A stretch of 34,890 nt of DNA, from NCBI RefSeq assembly GCF_009711045.1, contig NZ_WMJX01000027.1, positions 1 through 34,890 on the forward strand, given 5' to 3'. The position numbers and the translations under genes are program-made. Each line of letters opens with the position of its first letter. Position 1 is the first letter of the stretch. Below are positions 1-9,193 of the stretch, one piece after another. The stretch comes from Myroides albus. Lineage in GTDB: Bacteria > Bacteroidota > Bacteroidia > Flavobacteriales > Flavobacteriaceae. The notes below the pieces were generated by a model. That model was not told where the DNA came from. It worked only from the letters and a program-made list of their open reading frames with translations, and made no database searches.

Positions 1-12
1 AAAGGACATTTC

Positions 13-1947
13 TTATGCAACCTTGACGGGCGCACCCTTTATACTATCTATTTCAAAGACAATAAACCTTTTAGAGAGTAGATCCAACTCCTTATTGGAG
101 TTTAATAAGTAATCATATTCGCCACCTTTATAATAAGGCTCTAAAACATTGAGAAGATTGTGTAAGTCAAAGTCTTTTTCCCTTACTTTTTTAAAATCTA
201 ATTCACTTTTATAATCAGTATTTAAATACTGATAAAAACCATTAAAACTCGGAATATTACTTTTGTCTTCAAGAGTTTTTAAATAACCATTTACAGCGTT
301 AGATATAGCTACTTCCTCTGAACGGGTTGCGGGCTGATCATCGCGTTTCCAAAGAGTTAGAATCAGGGTTTTGATACTCTCTTTTTTCTCAATATCAAAA
401 ATACCATCTTGGGTATAGAAAGGATTAAATGAAATTGGATTCTCTTGGGTATAGGTAAAGTAAATACCATCTTGATTATTTGATTTACCACCAATTAAAT
501 CACAGAGTCCTTTATAAGAATTTCCTGTATCGACAATTAATACATGAGCGCCTTGTTCGTGATATTGCCTTAAGAGGTGATTGGTAAAAAAGCTTTTACC
601 ACTACCGGAAGGCCCAAGAATAAATTTATTGCGATTAGTAATGATTCCCTTTTTCATTGGAAGATCTGAAAGATCAATAAAAACAGGTCTTCCACTTAAA
701 CGATCAGTCATTTTAATTCCAAAGTCAGATTGTGAATCTTTAGAATTAGTCTCTGAATTAAAAAAACAAATAGCAGGTGCAACAAAACTATAAAAACTCT
801 CCTCGCTTGGAAAATCTGAGCTATTACCAGGTATACCTGCCCAAAAAAGAACAGCCGAATCAACCGTATTGTGTCTAGGTATACATCCCATTGATGCAAT
901 ACTACTTGTTACTTTATTTTTAATTTGTTTTAATTCTTGTGGACAATCCGACCAAGTCATCACATTAAAATGAGCACGTATGGATTGTAGTCCTTGGCTA
1001 TGGGCTTGATTTAAATACTGTTCTATCCATTGCTTGTTGATTTGATTAGAACGGCTATACCTAGAGAGAGAATGCATGTTTTTTGCCCTTTTCTCAAACA
1101 TTTTTAAGTTATCATCACTATCTTCAATAAAAAGATATTGATTGTAGATGTGATTACAATCTAGTTGTAACGATACATGACTGGCAAAACTAACTAAGAG
1201 TTCACTTTTATCACTAGAGAGTTTATCATAAGCCCTAGCCATAGAAACCTCTAAAGGAAGATCGAAAGGGTTGGAAAAAGTAAAAAAATTTATAACATTC
1301 TCTCCTACCCTAACTCTTTGAGCATTAAGCTCAATGTCTTCTAAAACAGCATTATCTTGCTCATTTAAAGACATATACCTTTGTAAGAGTCCACCTTGAC
1401 TAGTTGTTCCAACAATTTGGTTACTACAGAGTTTTTGTATCGAGAAATACTCACTGTCGTTTAAGATTCTTTCAAACTGTAGACAGGCCTGTTCGAAGTT
1501 CTGCAAAACTGTTTTATCTTTAATTTGCTTTGGTACTAATTCACCATAGACTAAGGATGAAAAATTACTGCGGCTTTGAATTCTTTGCTTGTTTGTCTTA
1601 GTTATATATAAATAACATTCGTGTTTTAAAAAACCACGACCCATAAAGTGTTTTTCAAAACTCTGACTCAAATAACTCATTTGTTGTAAATCATCTAAAC
1701 AAGAGTAACTATGGTTTGTAAACCAATCTTGTTTGTGTACAATGGTAAAATCAGGCAAAACTTTTAAAGCCTTTTCCCAAAGAGAATGTATAGCTTGGTA
1801 ATCCTGACTTGATAAAGAAAATATCTCGGGTAATTCAACCTTGTAACAAAATGTGATATCTGCTTGTTTGGATATTATGCAGTTTTGTTCCACACTTAAA
1901 AGGGGAAACATCCGCTTTAGAGTGTTTGCTTTGGCAATATTTCTCAT
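13..1947 (-). pseudogene. traG: TraG-family conjugation ATPase, C-terminally truncated
   Basis: This is the VirB4-like ATPase of Bacteroidota conjugative elements, which powers assembly of the mating apparatus at the inner membrane. The N-terminal half (residues 1-60, with the FPLLSVEQ and VHKQDWF blocks) matches the family. Walker A is intact as GPSGSGKS near residues 444-451. The protein stops after about 644 residues, just past VFEIDSIK, where family members usually continue to about 800 or more and carry Walker B. The last eight codons are unusually GC-rich. In another frame, just beyond the stop, the bases read I-R-N-V-L, resembling the expected family continuation, so an insertion or frameshift is likely. 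I chose the ATG at 1947, 4 bp after the traF stop, over the upstream start at 1974 because the family begins MRN. The product is probably non-functional unless the frame is restored. Confidence 0.8.
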
Positions 1948-1951
1948 AAAG

Positions 1952-2275
1952 TTAAGTGTTAGAATTAAACTCAAAAAAAGTAGTTATACACTCCCTTGAT
2001 ATGATGTATTTTGGAAAAGACCTTCTAGCTACAAGCTTTAATAGTCCATACTGACCGTATTTGTAATTAAAGTGAAAAACCAAACAGGTAAGACTAACAA
2101 TTAATACACTGGCTAAAAAAAGACAAACATAACTTGATACACCCAGTATATAGAGCATCATAACAACTATAAGTACACCTAAAAAACCACCAGCCAAGTA
2201 AAATAGATACTGGGCTTTTAGACCATTAAATTCAACACAACTACCTGTGCCTTTATTAATACTATATTTTTGCAT
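1952..2275 (-). CDS. traF: TraF, DUF4133 conjugation membrane protein
   Basis: This small inner-membrane subunit of the Bacteroidota conjugation apparatus has about 107 residues. It opens with MQKYSINKGTGS and a VEFNGLKAQY block typical of the family, followed by two hydrophobic segments (about residues 24-44 and 47-68). A basic, aromatic tail includes YGQYGLLKL and ARRSFPKYI. The frame stays open upstream to 2338, but that extension would overlap traE and has no family match. The ATG at 2275 lies 11 bp after the traE stop and is preferred. It sits between traE and traG in the conserved order, presumably on one transcript. Confidence 0.85.
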   Translation of the reverse strand: MQKYSINKGTGSCVEFNGLKAQYLFYLAGGFLGVLIVVMMLYILGVSSYVCLFLASVLIVSLTCLVFHFNYKYGQYGLLKLVARRSFPKYIISRECITTFFEFNSNT

Positions 2276-2286
2276 ACTCAATGGGT

Positions 2287-2595
2287 TTATAAAAAGAATG
2301 ATCTTAGAATTGTAGCCGCTACAATTAAAAAAATACACGCGCCAAACCAGCTTGCTGCAGTTTTACTAGTATCTGGGTCTCCACTAGAGAATTTATTATA
2401 TACTTTAACCCCTCCAATAAGCCCCACCACAGCACCTATGGCATAGATCAGTTTGGTGGCAGGATCAAAATATGAAGTAACCATTTGAGTTGCCTCGGTA
2501 ATACCTGCTATTCCATTTCCTTGGGCAAGTAGAGTTCCACATTGCAAAAAAACAAAGTAGAAAAAAACACTTTTAATGTTTAAAAACTTTTTCAT
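2287..2595 (-). CDS. traE: TraE, DUF4134 conjugation protein
   Basis: This 102-residue protein matches the DUF4134/TraE family, which resembles VirB2-type pilin-like subunits. It has an N-terminal signal or membrane segment (residues 1-25, ending LLAQG). Two further hydrophobic stretches (about 46-63 and 82-101) flank a small loop with GGVKVYNKFSSGDPDT. It is the first gene of the traE-traF-traG run. The traA-D genes that usually precede it are absent, and the upstream kilobase is non-coding, so either a segment was lost or this is the promoter-proximal end of the operon. A perfect inverted repeat at 2616-2636 lies 21 bp before the start codon. Confidence 0.85.
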   Translation of the reverse strand: MKKFLNIKSVFFYFVFLQCGTLLAQGNGIAGITEATQMVTSYFDPATKLIYAIGAVVGLIGGVKVYNKFSSGDPDTSKTAASWFGACIFLIVAATILRSFFL

Positions 2596-2615
2596 AATAA
2601 ATAGATTTAGTTAAT

Positions 2616-2636
2616 AATCAAGTACCTTACTTGATT
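2616..2636. promoter_or_regulatory. Perfect 9+3+9 inverted repeat upstream of traE
   Basis: AATCAAGTA and TACTTGATT are exact reverse complements around a 3-base spacer, centred about 31 bp upstream of the traE ATG. It could be a repressor operator or an RNA hairpin near the traE translation start. The symmetry is seen directly; the role is inferred. Confidence 0.55.
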
Positions 2637-2884
2637 TTAATTAAATATCTACTTATAAAAAGTTAAGTATTTAAAAAGGAATAAAAAGTCCGTATTTGAC
2701 TTAAAAACGCTCAGTATAAGCAAATTAAAAGCTTACAATAACCACTAGTTAAAAAAGCAAACAGAATATCGAGGTATCTCGATTGTGAAATCCTATAAGT
2801 AAAACACAAAAAAAGAAGACTATCAAGATTAATAATCAAACAACTCTATAATACAACTATGCACTATAAATAAAAACATATTAA

Positions 2885-3047
2885 ATGTAAAAAGGATAGC
2901 TAAGTAAGCCATCCTTTTCATTCAAAATATAAAATAAAAATACAAAGTAACCAATAGTTACTCTTACTACATTACGATTTTTTAGAAAATGCTACTATAG
3001 AAATCAAATAGCGCCTTTCTATTTGCCCTTCTTTGTTCTTTGATTTT
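2885..3047 (-). ncRNA. Candidate small RNA or attenuated leader upstream of traE
   Basis: Read on the minus strand, a -7 box TAATTTTG (3054-3061) is followed by three hairpins. The first pairs CAAATAG with CTATTTG (3005-3011/3019-3025). The second pairs 2946-2951 with 2957-2962 (AGTAAC/GTTACT). The third pairs AAAAGGAT (2890-2897) with ATCCTTTT (2911-2918), extends inward with mismatches, and is followed by a T-run like an intrinsic terminator. The predicted transcript is about 150-165 nt. It points toward traE, about 290 bp further on, so it could be a free small RNA or a terminated leader controlling the tra genes. No Rfam family was recognised, and no transcription evidence is visible here. 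Confidence 0.4.
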
Positions 3048-3053
3048 CTAATA

Positions 3054-3082
3054 CAAAATTAGAATTAATATTCTATAGAATA
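3054..3082 (-). promoter_or_regulatory. Candidate promoter with embedded palindrome
   Basis: The Bacteroidota -7 consensus TAnnTTTG is matched by TAATTTTG at 3054-3061 on the minus strand. A perfect 14-bp palindrome, TATTCTATAGAATA, lies at 3069-3082, between the -7 and -33 positions, where a repressor could act. No clear -33 TTG is seen. Confidence 0.4.
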
Positions 3083-3564
3083 AATATCTAAAATGCGATT
3101 TACACAAAAGATAAATCACATTGTCAAATTTCTAATCTAAACAAAATGTGTTCCATAAGTAAATCAATATACTTTCAGCTTCTAAGATAAGTAAATTAGA
3201 CAATAGATAAAAAGGACAGTAAAACTTCCTTCAGCCATAGAGAAGATACAAATCATCAAAACATCGCACAATGACTTAATAATAAGTGTATTGAGGATTT
3301 TTTCCACTATTTATAAAAAGCACCCGTTTCTCTTAACAAAATATAACTATGCTAAAATTATAACACAATTACTAATAATTCAACAATACATATTCAAGAT
3401 ATCCGTGTACCATTTAATACCAAATCCACTTAAAAACAAGGCGTTGATGCCTAAAAGCACTTAAAAAGTATAAATTAAAGAATTATAATCAATGGTGTAA
3501 ATAAATCGAGATAGTTACAAAAAACAAAATGGATATCCCTATATTTGAAATAAAAAGAAAAACC

Positions 3565-4467
3565 ATGGCAATCGAAATACGAATAAAACAAAAAGGACTG
3601 TTCAAAAAAGCTATTAATTTAGCAGTCATAGAATCTTTATTTGACAACCCTGTACTCCTTGGATGTAGAGACCTTAACTCTGCTTATGTCTTGGAGGAGT
3701 TACGCGATAGCCAGATTGAAGAAATCAATATAGTGGCAGTCAATCCAAAGCAGATCGGAAGGGGATTCATCCTCTCTAAGGATGCAAAGGACTTGAAAGT
3801 TTCACTGAATGTACCAGCTACCGAGCAAGACATAACAGATTTCTTTCACTGCATAGAATCAGCTTGCAAATTGTTTAAAGTGCATACCTTTATCTTAGAC
3901 GACGAAAAAGAGATCGAGTTGGCAGGACTGAATGAACTCAAACAGGATATACAGGCATGGAACAACAATTACCTGTTAGAGCAAGTGGCTCAGCTTCAAC
4001 AAAAGCAAATGACCTTTGTTGTATTTGGTGGATACAATCCTATCTATATTTCTTCAGCAACTTTAGATCACTGGGTTAAATTGCCAGTAGAAGAATTAAC
4101 CGATACTTTTAAACAATTCCTACATCAAAAGCAAAGCGAAGACCTTTACTATATGAAACCGATGTTTTATCAAAACCAACAAGGAGAAATCCTGGGAGCC
4201 TATAGCCTAACGTTAGGGGTAAGTAGTATTGTTCCAAAACAGGCCTTTGTCCCTGTCATTACTTCAGGACTACCCGATGGGATAAAACCTACTCATTGGC
4301 AACTGGCCTTGGTGATGCTATCCGAAAAGCAAGAACCTACAATAAAATATATAGACTACGATTCCTTTGTCAAAGTGATTAATCAAATGAACTTAGAACA
4401 CTACGACGAGAATCACTATATCTTAAGAGAACCTAATCAATTGCTTTTTGATCAGTTACTAAAATAG
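3565..4467 (+). CDS. Uncharacterised protein, DUF4299-like
   Basis: The product is a soluble protein of about 300 residues without signal peptide or membrane segment. Length and overall character (short basic start MAIEIRIKQKGLFKK, a GRGFILS block near residues 65-71, acidic middle, aromatic C-terminal half) recall DUF4299, which I associate mainly with Firmicutes. This is recognition from memory and only moderately sure. The frame opens at 3529, but I prefer the ATG at 3565, which has an A/G-rich stretch just upstream and begins the family-like part. It is the only plus-strand gene between the tra genes and the TonB cluster and ends in a strong shared terminator. It looks less AT-rich than its flanks. 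Function unknown; possibly cargo of the mobile element. Confidence 0.65.
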   Translation: MAIEIRIKQKGLFKKAINLAVIESLFDNPVLLGCRDLNSAYVLEELRDSQIEEINIVAVNPKQIGRGFILSKDAKDLKVSLNVPATEQDITDFFHCIESACKLFKVHTFILDDEKEIELAGLNELKQDIQAWNNNYLLEQVAQLQQKQMTFVVFGGYNPIYISSATLDHWVKLPVEELTDTFKQFLHQKQSEDLYYMKPMFYQNQQGEILGAYSLTLGVSSIVPKQAFVPVITSGLPDGIKPTHWQLALVMLSEKQEPTIKYIDYDSFVKVINQMNLEHYDENHYILREPNQLLFDQLLK

Positions 4468-4573
4468 GTTCATTATAAAGATCAATCACATAATCTTTGA
4501 AATAACAAGAACATTAATTTTATCTAGTAAAAAAGTATTTTAAAAAGAACTTGCTTTTCTACTCCAAACAAAT

Positions 4574-4614
4574 AAACGCTAGTTTATCTAAAAGCAAAAA
4601 CTAGCGTTTTTTGT
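4574..4614. terminator. Bidirectional intrinsic terminator
   Basis: A perfect 12-bp stem (4574-4585 with 4598-4609, core ACGCTAG/CTAGCGT) has a 12-nt loop. A T-run follows on the plus strand and an A/T-rich tract on the other side. It separates the convergent 3565-4467 gene and the beta-barrel gene ending at 4621. Confidence 0.85.
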
Positions 4615-4620
4615 ACTGGG

Positions 4621-6219
4621 TTAAAACCTATAATACAAACTAGTAAAAGCGCTTAAATAATTAATATCTACTACCTGCATTGTTTTCAACTTTGTGGAAT
4701 CAGCCCAAAGCTTAGATACTTGAACTTTAATTCCTATTTGTTGATTACCTTTAAGGCGATAGTTATAATCGACAAATAAAGCTAACATATTTTTATCCAA
4801 TGAATCATACAGAAAAACTGGATAATAAATTTCATTATACAAGCTTGAAAATCTATTGTCATTTTGCGCTAAGGCCTTAGTTGTGTTTTCTAATTGATAG
4901 ATAACTCCCCAAGTTAAATGATTTTTATTTCCCTTGTAATCTGATTTTATCTCAGCACTAAAAGTATCTTTATCTAATTGCGATCTAAAATTACTTGCTT
5001 TATACTTCTCATTCAGTGATTGGTTTTGGTAGCCCAACAAAAATGAATAACTACCACTGTTATTCGATCGATAAGTTATTTCTGTTTGTATCCTTAATCT
5101 ATTTTGCTTTAGACTATAAGCTTGTAAAGAACCAATCTTTACATAATCATATACCCCACTATAATTCTGATTAACACGCGTATAACTATACCTATTCTCA
5201 GTACCTTTTAAAGTCTTATTTTGATAAAACAGATTTATTTTACTTAGCCAATTCGATGAAATATAGTACTTTAAAACTGTTGAAAGTGAAATAATTGAAG
5301 TTTTTAATTGATGTAAATTAATGGGAATTTGCTCCTCTGTTTTCATATTTCTACTTTTGGCTAACAACAATAAATCTATATTAAACTTTCTGTCTTTCCA
5401 TAGAGAGCTAGAAAGGTTTACATCGAATTGATCTTGAGTATAAATGCGCTTTCTTGAAAATACATAATCCTTATGTTCGTGATCAATCATACCAAAACCA
5501 CGTAAAACAAAAAACTGTTGTTTTATGTTTCCTTTCCAAACATCAAGCTCTTGAGTTTGCCTGTGTAGTTGATAAGTTGTACTTAATCCAAAATCAAAAC
5601 TCTTATTTAAATGATAAACACTACCTAGTTCAACTGAGAACCAAGAAGAAATATTTCGAGCTCGCGGATCTGTTTGTTTAAAGGAATAATCCCCTGTGTA
5701 AGTTAAGTTAGTACCTAAAACAAAATTTTTTATTCTTTTACTATAACGTGCACTTAAATCATAATTCTGATACTTATAATCTCCTTGTTTTAAATTAATC
5801 ATTTGATAAGGGCCGTAAATTGATGAGACTCTAGAAGTAAATCCGTAGATATCCTGCTGTACCCCTTTTCTAACCACAACCTGCGAAAAGAAATTAGAAG
5901 TACTATCCACAGGTGTAAACCAACGAGCTGTAATACCATACTCACTTGATTTTTTACCTTTGTCTATTCTATATGATTTATCTTGATTTTGATTGTGATA
6001 AAACAATTCTAAATAGGTCTGTGCCCCCACATGACTATAATTATTTAAATAAGCAGAATTAAATACAAACTTTGGCAAATCACCTGGGTTAGTATTTAAT
6101 ATAAACTCATTATCATCTAAAGCAAAATATTGACTTGTTAGCTTATTTGTTTGACCTATTGCTAAACAAGTGAACAAGAAAATAAAACAAACAATTATTC
6201 TTATTGCAAATTGTTTCAT
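4621..6219 (-). CDS. Outer-membrane beta-barrel protein, DUF6850-like
   Basis: The 532-residue protein has a signal peptide (residues 1-22, ending AIGQ). A long body of alternating polar/hydrophobic, aromatic-rich strands ends in TSLYYRF, a typical outer-membrane beta-signal with terminal Phe. Size and company match the DUF6850 family, which accompanies a TonB receptor and a DUF4876 lipoprotein in Bacteroidota; I recall this association rather than having searched for it. Its ATG overlaps the receptor stop codon (ATGA-type junction), so it is translationally coupled and last in the operon. A role as second barrel or accessory pore for the same substrate is inferred; the substrate is unknown. 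Confidence 0.8.
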   Translation of the reverse strand: MKQFAIRIIVCFIFLFTCLAIGQTNKLTSQYFALDDNEFILNTNPGDLPKFVFNSAYLNNYSHVGAQTYLELFYHNQNQDKSYRIDKGKKSSEYGITARWFTPVDSTSNFFSQVVVRKGVQQDIYGFTSRVSSIYGPYQMINLKQGDYKYQNYDLSARYSKRIKNFVLGTNLTYTGDYSFKQTDPRARNISSWFSVELGSVYHLNKSFDFGLSTTYQLHRQTQELDVWKGNIKQQFFVLRGFGMIDHEHKDYVFSRKRIYTQDQFDVNLSSSLWKDRKFNIDLLLLAKSRNMKTEEQIPINLHQLKTSIISLSTVLKYYISSNWLSKINLFYQNKTLKGTENRYSYTRVNQNYSGVYDYVKIGSLQAYSLKQNRLRIQTEITYRSNNSGSYSFLLGYQNQSLNEKYKASNFRSQLDKDTFSAEIKSDYKGNKNHLTWGVIYQLENTTKALAQNDNRFSSLYNEIYYPVFLYDSLDKNMLALFVDYNYRLKGNQQIGIKVQVSKLWADSTKLKTMQVVDINYLSAFTSLYYRF

Positions 6220-8984
6220 AACGCATCTAATTTTAAAGTTACTTCAACTCCAAAATATGCTGAAGACCATTTGCGCTGGTTTACATTGTAATTATTCTTA
6301 TACTTAGAGTTTAGATTTAAAATATTATTGACAAAAAAAGATATACTTCCAAAATTTTTAATCTCTTTACTTCCCTTAAAGTTGACCATAAAATCAGGTC
6401 TGGTTGTATCTTTAGAAAAATTAGTTTTTTCATTGCGCAAATCCAATGAAATTAAGTCAGGGTTATCAATTTTAACCTTATCGTAATCAATTTTATAAAT
6501 AGTATTAGTCTTATCCAAATAAGCTGAAGGGACAAAAGATTCATTACTTGATAATTGAGAAGATGTATACCATAATGCTTGAATAAAGGTTGTAAAAACA
6601 AGTTTCAAACGCGGTATTCTTGTATTAAACCAAACATTAGTATTCAAGCGGCTAAGAGTTATCTCAGGAGCATTATCATATATACCTACATAAGGATATA
6701 ACTCATTATTAGTGATTGTTTTAGGATAATACATCTTGGGTTGATTTGAGCCATATTTAGTTTTATAATAAGCCCCGTTAATTTCAATACTTGTAGATAA
6801 AAATTTAATCTCTGGCAATACAATCCTATACTCAAGCCCCTTCTTATGTAACTCACTACTATTTAATGCCCTTGGAAGCATAATAAAATTATGCTGGGTA
6901 TCCATATCAAAATCCCCTATAGATGGCTTACCTACAATAGGCTTATTAGCAGTGGTTAGCTTATTGTAATTAACAGGACTATACTGATAGTGATATTCAA
7001 AGCCTCTATCATATTTTTCATAAAAGCTGGTTAATGAGAACTCAAAATCCTTATATGAAAAATCCATACCAAATTCAAACTTCTTGGCTCTACTGGCTCT
7101 TAAATTCGGATTTTCTACATCGTGTATAAAAGTATGAGTAAGTAATAATCGATTCTCTGGTAAATTATCATACCAGTTTAAAACTTCTATATCTCGATAA
7201 ATTCGATCAGGATACAAATAATCTAAAGTCGGAAGTTTGTTTTGCTGACCATATCCAATTCTAAAATTTGTATAGATATCTTGCTGTGAATTATAATTGG
7301 TTGTAAAATTCATTTGCAATCTTGGTTCAACCAAAACCTTGTTGTTTAAAAAATAAGATGAAGGTAAATTAAACATTTGCACACCTCTTAACCCGGTTGT
7401 TAAATCAATTTTTGAATCTAATTTATCTATGTTAATACCTATGTTGCTTTCAATATAATAAGCAGAGTGAATTAAAGAAGGAATTGAAGAATTTTTACGT
7501 GGGCGAATAAATGAATTATCAGAAGGAAAAGGTGGAAGATTGGGATCAATTACTGCGCCTTTTCCGTGATTCTTTACACTATTGTATTCTATCCCGTAAA
7601 TAATATTTTGAGTGATCTTATCTGACAAATTCCAAAACTTCCCCGCATTGAATTGTAAAAACACATTCAGTGGAGCATTGTCCATTTGATAACTCGTCTT
7701 ATATTTAGAAGGTAAAAAAAAAGCCTCATGTACTCCTGGCTGCGTCGCATTAGACATATTTATACCACCATCAGAATAAACAAGTAAGGAACGATCTAAC
7801 ACATCTTTTGTGTAATCAAAATGTGCAATAAGTTCAATATCGTCAATCCATTTTTTATCAAGCAAAGTAGATGCCTTCCATGTAAAGTCTAATTTGTGAT
7901 ATTTCACTTTGTAGAGTTCCTCATTATACTCGGTAGACTGGTCACTTTTATGATTATCTAAAGTTTGAGTATAATTCAATTTAGTATTAAGCTCAATATA
8001 ATTCCCTAAAAAATCAAGACCTAAATTATGATTGATTTGAGAGGTAACCCTAGTGAATTTTGTCAAGGTTTCACGAACATCTGGTTTTGAGCTTAAAACA
8101 TCCATACCTAAGTGTAATACACCATAGTTGGACCCCAAATCAATTCCTTTTCCAAGATAAGCCAACTGAACATTTGGATCTACCTTGGCGCGTATTTGCA
8201 AAGGGCTAACTCCTTGTTTTGCCTTAAGATTAATTTGTCCACTTGATAAATTCCCAACCTTAGCTGAGGAAATCCCCCTAACAACACTAATACTCTCAAT
8301 ATGGTCAGTTGATATCATACGCATATCTAGTCCAGAGTTAAACACAAGGTTTCTTTCCTTAGCAAAAGAAGTTCTAGAACCTTGAGTTAATCCATAAAGT
8401 TGATTTCTACTACCATCATTGTGCATTGAAACACCATTGGAGATAATAGATACACCTAAAGCATTATTTTGATCACCACCTGAACTACGAAAATTAACAC
8501 CACTGAACTGATTTAAAGAAGATTGCTGATGTAAACTCCCTGGAAGAAGAATTAATGCATCAACAAGTGAGGTAGGCTGAATATAAGACAAGGCTGTTTG
8601 ATTAATAACAGCCTTGTCTTTTGCTTTACTATTATATTTAGCCATAATAATAAATTCTTCCAATTCGATACTCTCCCTATTTAAATAAACCTTCGTCTTA
8701 GAAAAAGATGATACATCTAAGGTCTGCTCTAAAGGTAAAAAACCTAAAGCTTTAACGGTGTATTTATAACTGCCCTTGGGTAGCTTTAAGTATACTAGAC
8801 CTTGAGCATTGGTTGTAAGCTCAAAATTAAGATCGAAAAATTCAAGAGTTGCATAAGAAATAGGTTCTCCTTGAAAATCTAAAACTTCAATAACAACGCT
8901 ATACGTAGTGTTTTTAGAGTTATTAAATGCAAAACAAAAGCAGCTAATTAAAAATAATATAACAATAAAATATTTTTTTCTCAT
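6216..8984 (-). CDS. TonB-dependent outer-membrane receptor
   Basis: This 922-residue receptor should import an unknown ligand across the outer membrane using TonB-ExbBD energy. Residues 1-20 form a signal peptide (MRKKYFIVILFLISCFCFAF). A carboxypeptidase-regulatory-like domain follows (about 27-105, with GEPISYATLEFF and GSYKYTVKALGF). The plug domain includes HIESISVVRGISSAKVGNLS and the rest is a long beta-barrel. I set the start at the ATG at 8984 because the signal peptide begins there; the upstream frame to 9047 adds only non-signal residues. No SusD partner is adjacent, so this is not a standard SusCD glycan system. The preceding gene encodes a surface-type lipoprotein and the following gene a second barrel. 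Confidence 0.92.
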   Translation of the reverse strand: MRKKYFIVILFLISCFCFAFNNSKNTTYSVVIEVLDFQGEPISYATLEFFDLNFELTTNAQGLVYLKLPKGSYKYTVKALGFLPLEQTLDVSSFSKTKVYLNRESIELEEFIIMAKYNSKAKDKAVINQTALSYIQPTSLVDALILLPGSLHQQSSLNQFSGVNFRSSGGDQNNALGVSIISNGVSMHNDGSRNQLYGLTQGSRTSFAKERNLVFNSGLDMRMISTDHIESISVVRGISSAKVGNLSSGQINLKAKQGVSPLQIRAKVDPNVQLAYLGKGIDLGSNYGVLHLGMDVLSSKPDVRETLTKFTRVTSQINHNLGLDFLGNYIELNTKLNYTQTLDNHKSDQSTEYNEELYKVKYHKLDFTWKASTLLDKKWIDDIELIAHFDYTKDVLDRSLLVYSDGGINMSNATQPGVHEAFFLPSKYKTSYQMDNAPLNVFLQFNAGKFWNLSDKITQNIIYGIEYNSVKNHGKGAVIDPNLPPFPSDNSFIRPRKNSSIPSLIHSAYYIESNIGINIDKLDSKIDLTTGLRGVQMFNLPSSYFLNNKVLVEPRLQMNFTTNYNSQQDIYTNFRIGYGQQNKLPTLDYLYPDRIYRDIEVLNWYDNLPENRLLLTHTFIHDVENPNLRASRAKKFEFGMDFSYKDFEFSLTSFYEKYDRGFEYHYQYSPVNYNKLTTANKPIVGKPSIGDFDMDTQHNFIMLPRALNSSELHKKGLEYRIVLPEIKFLSTSIEINGAYYKTKYGSNQPKMYYPKTITNNELYPYVGIYDNAPEITLSRLNTNVWFNTRIPRLKLVFTTFIQALWYTSSQLSSNESFVPSAYLDKTNTIYKIDYDKVKIDNPDLISLDLRNEKTNFSKDTTRPDFMVNFKGSKEIKNFGSISFFVNNILNLNSKYKNNYNVNQRKWSSAYFGVEVTLKLDAL

Positions 8985-9073
8985 CGGTAATGATTCTACC
9001 ATAGTCATACTAGTGGTCAGACTTTTGAAATTATACAATATATCCAATGTTAAGCCAATTAATAAAGCTTAGA

Positions 9074-9176
9074 AATTCTTAGTGAATTACTAGTAAATAC
9101 TTTGTAAAATTCACTAAGAATTAATTGTGACTTTAATACTATAATATCTTTAGAGCTCGCCCACTTTTAAAGATAT
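9074..9176 (-). promoter_or_regulatory. Two strong intercistronic hairpins
   Basis: Between the lipoprotein stop and the receptor start, 9144-9152 pairs perfectly with 9168-9176 (ATATCTTTA/TAAAGATAT). In addition, 9074-9088 pairs perfectly over 15 bp with 9108-9122 (core TTCTTAGTGAA/TTCACTAAGAA). Neither has a downstream T-run on the minus strand, so they are not typical terminators. mRNA processing, stabilisation of the upstream cistron or partial attenuation are plausible roles. Confidence 0.6.
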
Positions 9177-9193
9177 CATACAGAAGTTCAGCT

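Larger units (their letters stand above)
2637..3564. other. Non-coding region upstream of traE
   Basis: No credible coding frame was found in this roughly 930-bp, very AT-rich stretch. It contains a candidate minus-strand transcript (2885-3061) with promoter box, hairpins and terminator-like end, described separately. I see nothing recognisable in 3090-3560: no tRNA, origin or attachment site. Confidence 0.6.

Noticed and set aside
6216..8984. SusC-type receptor of a polysaccharide utilisation locus
   Set aside because: No SusD-like gene, glycoside hydrolase or sugar sensor is adjacent, and the partner lipoprotein is not SusD-like.
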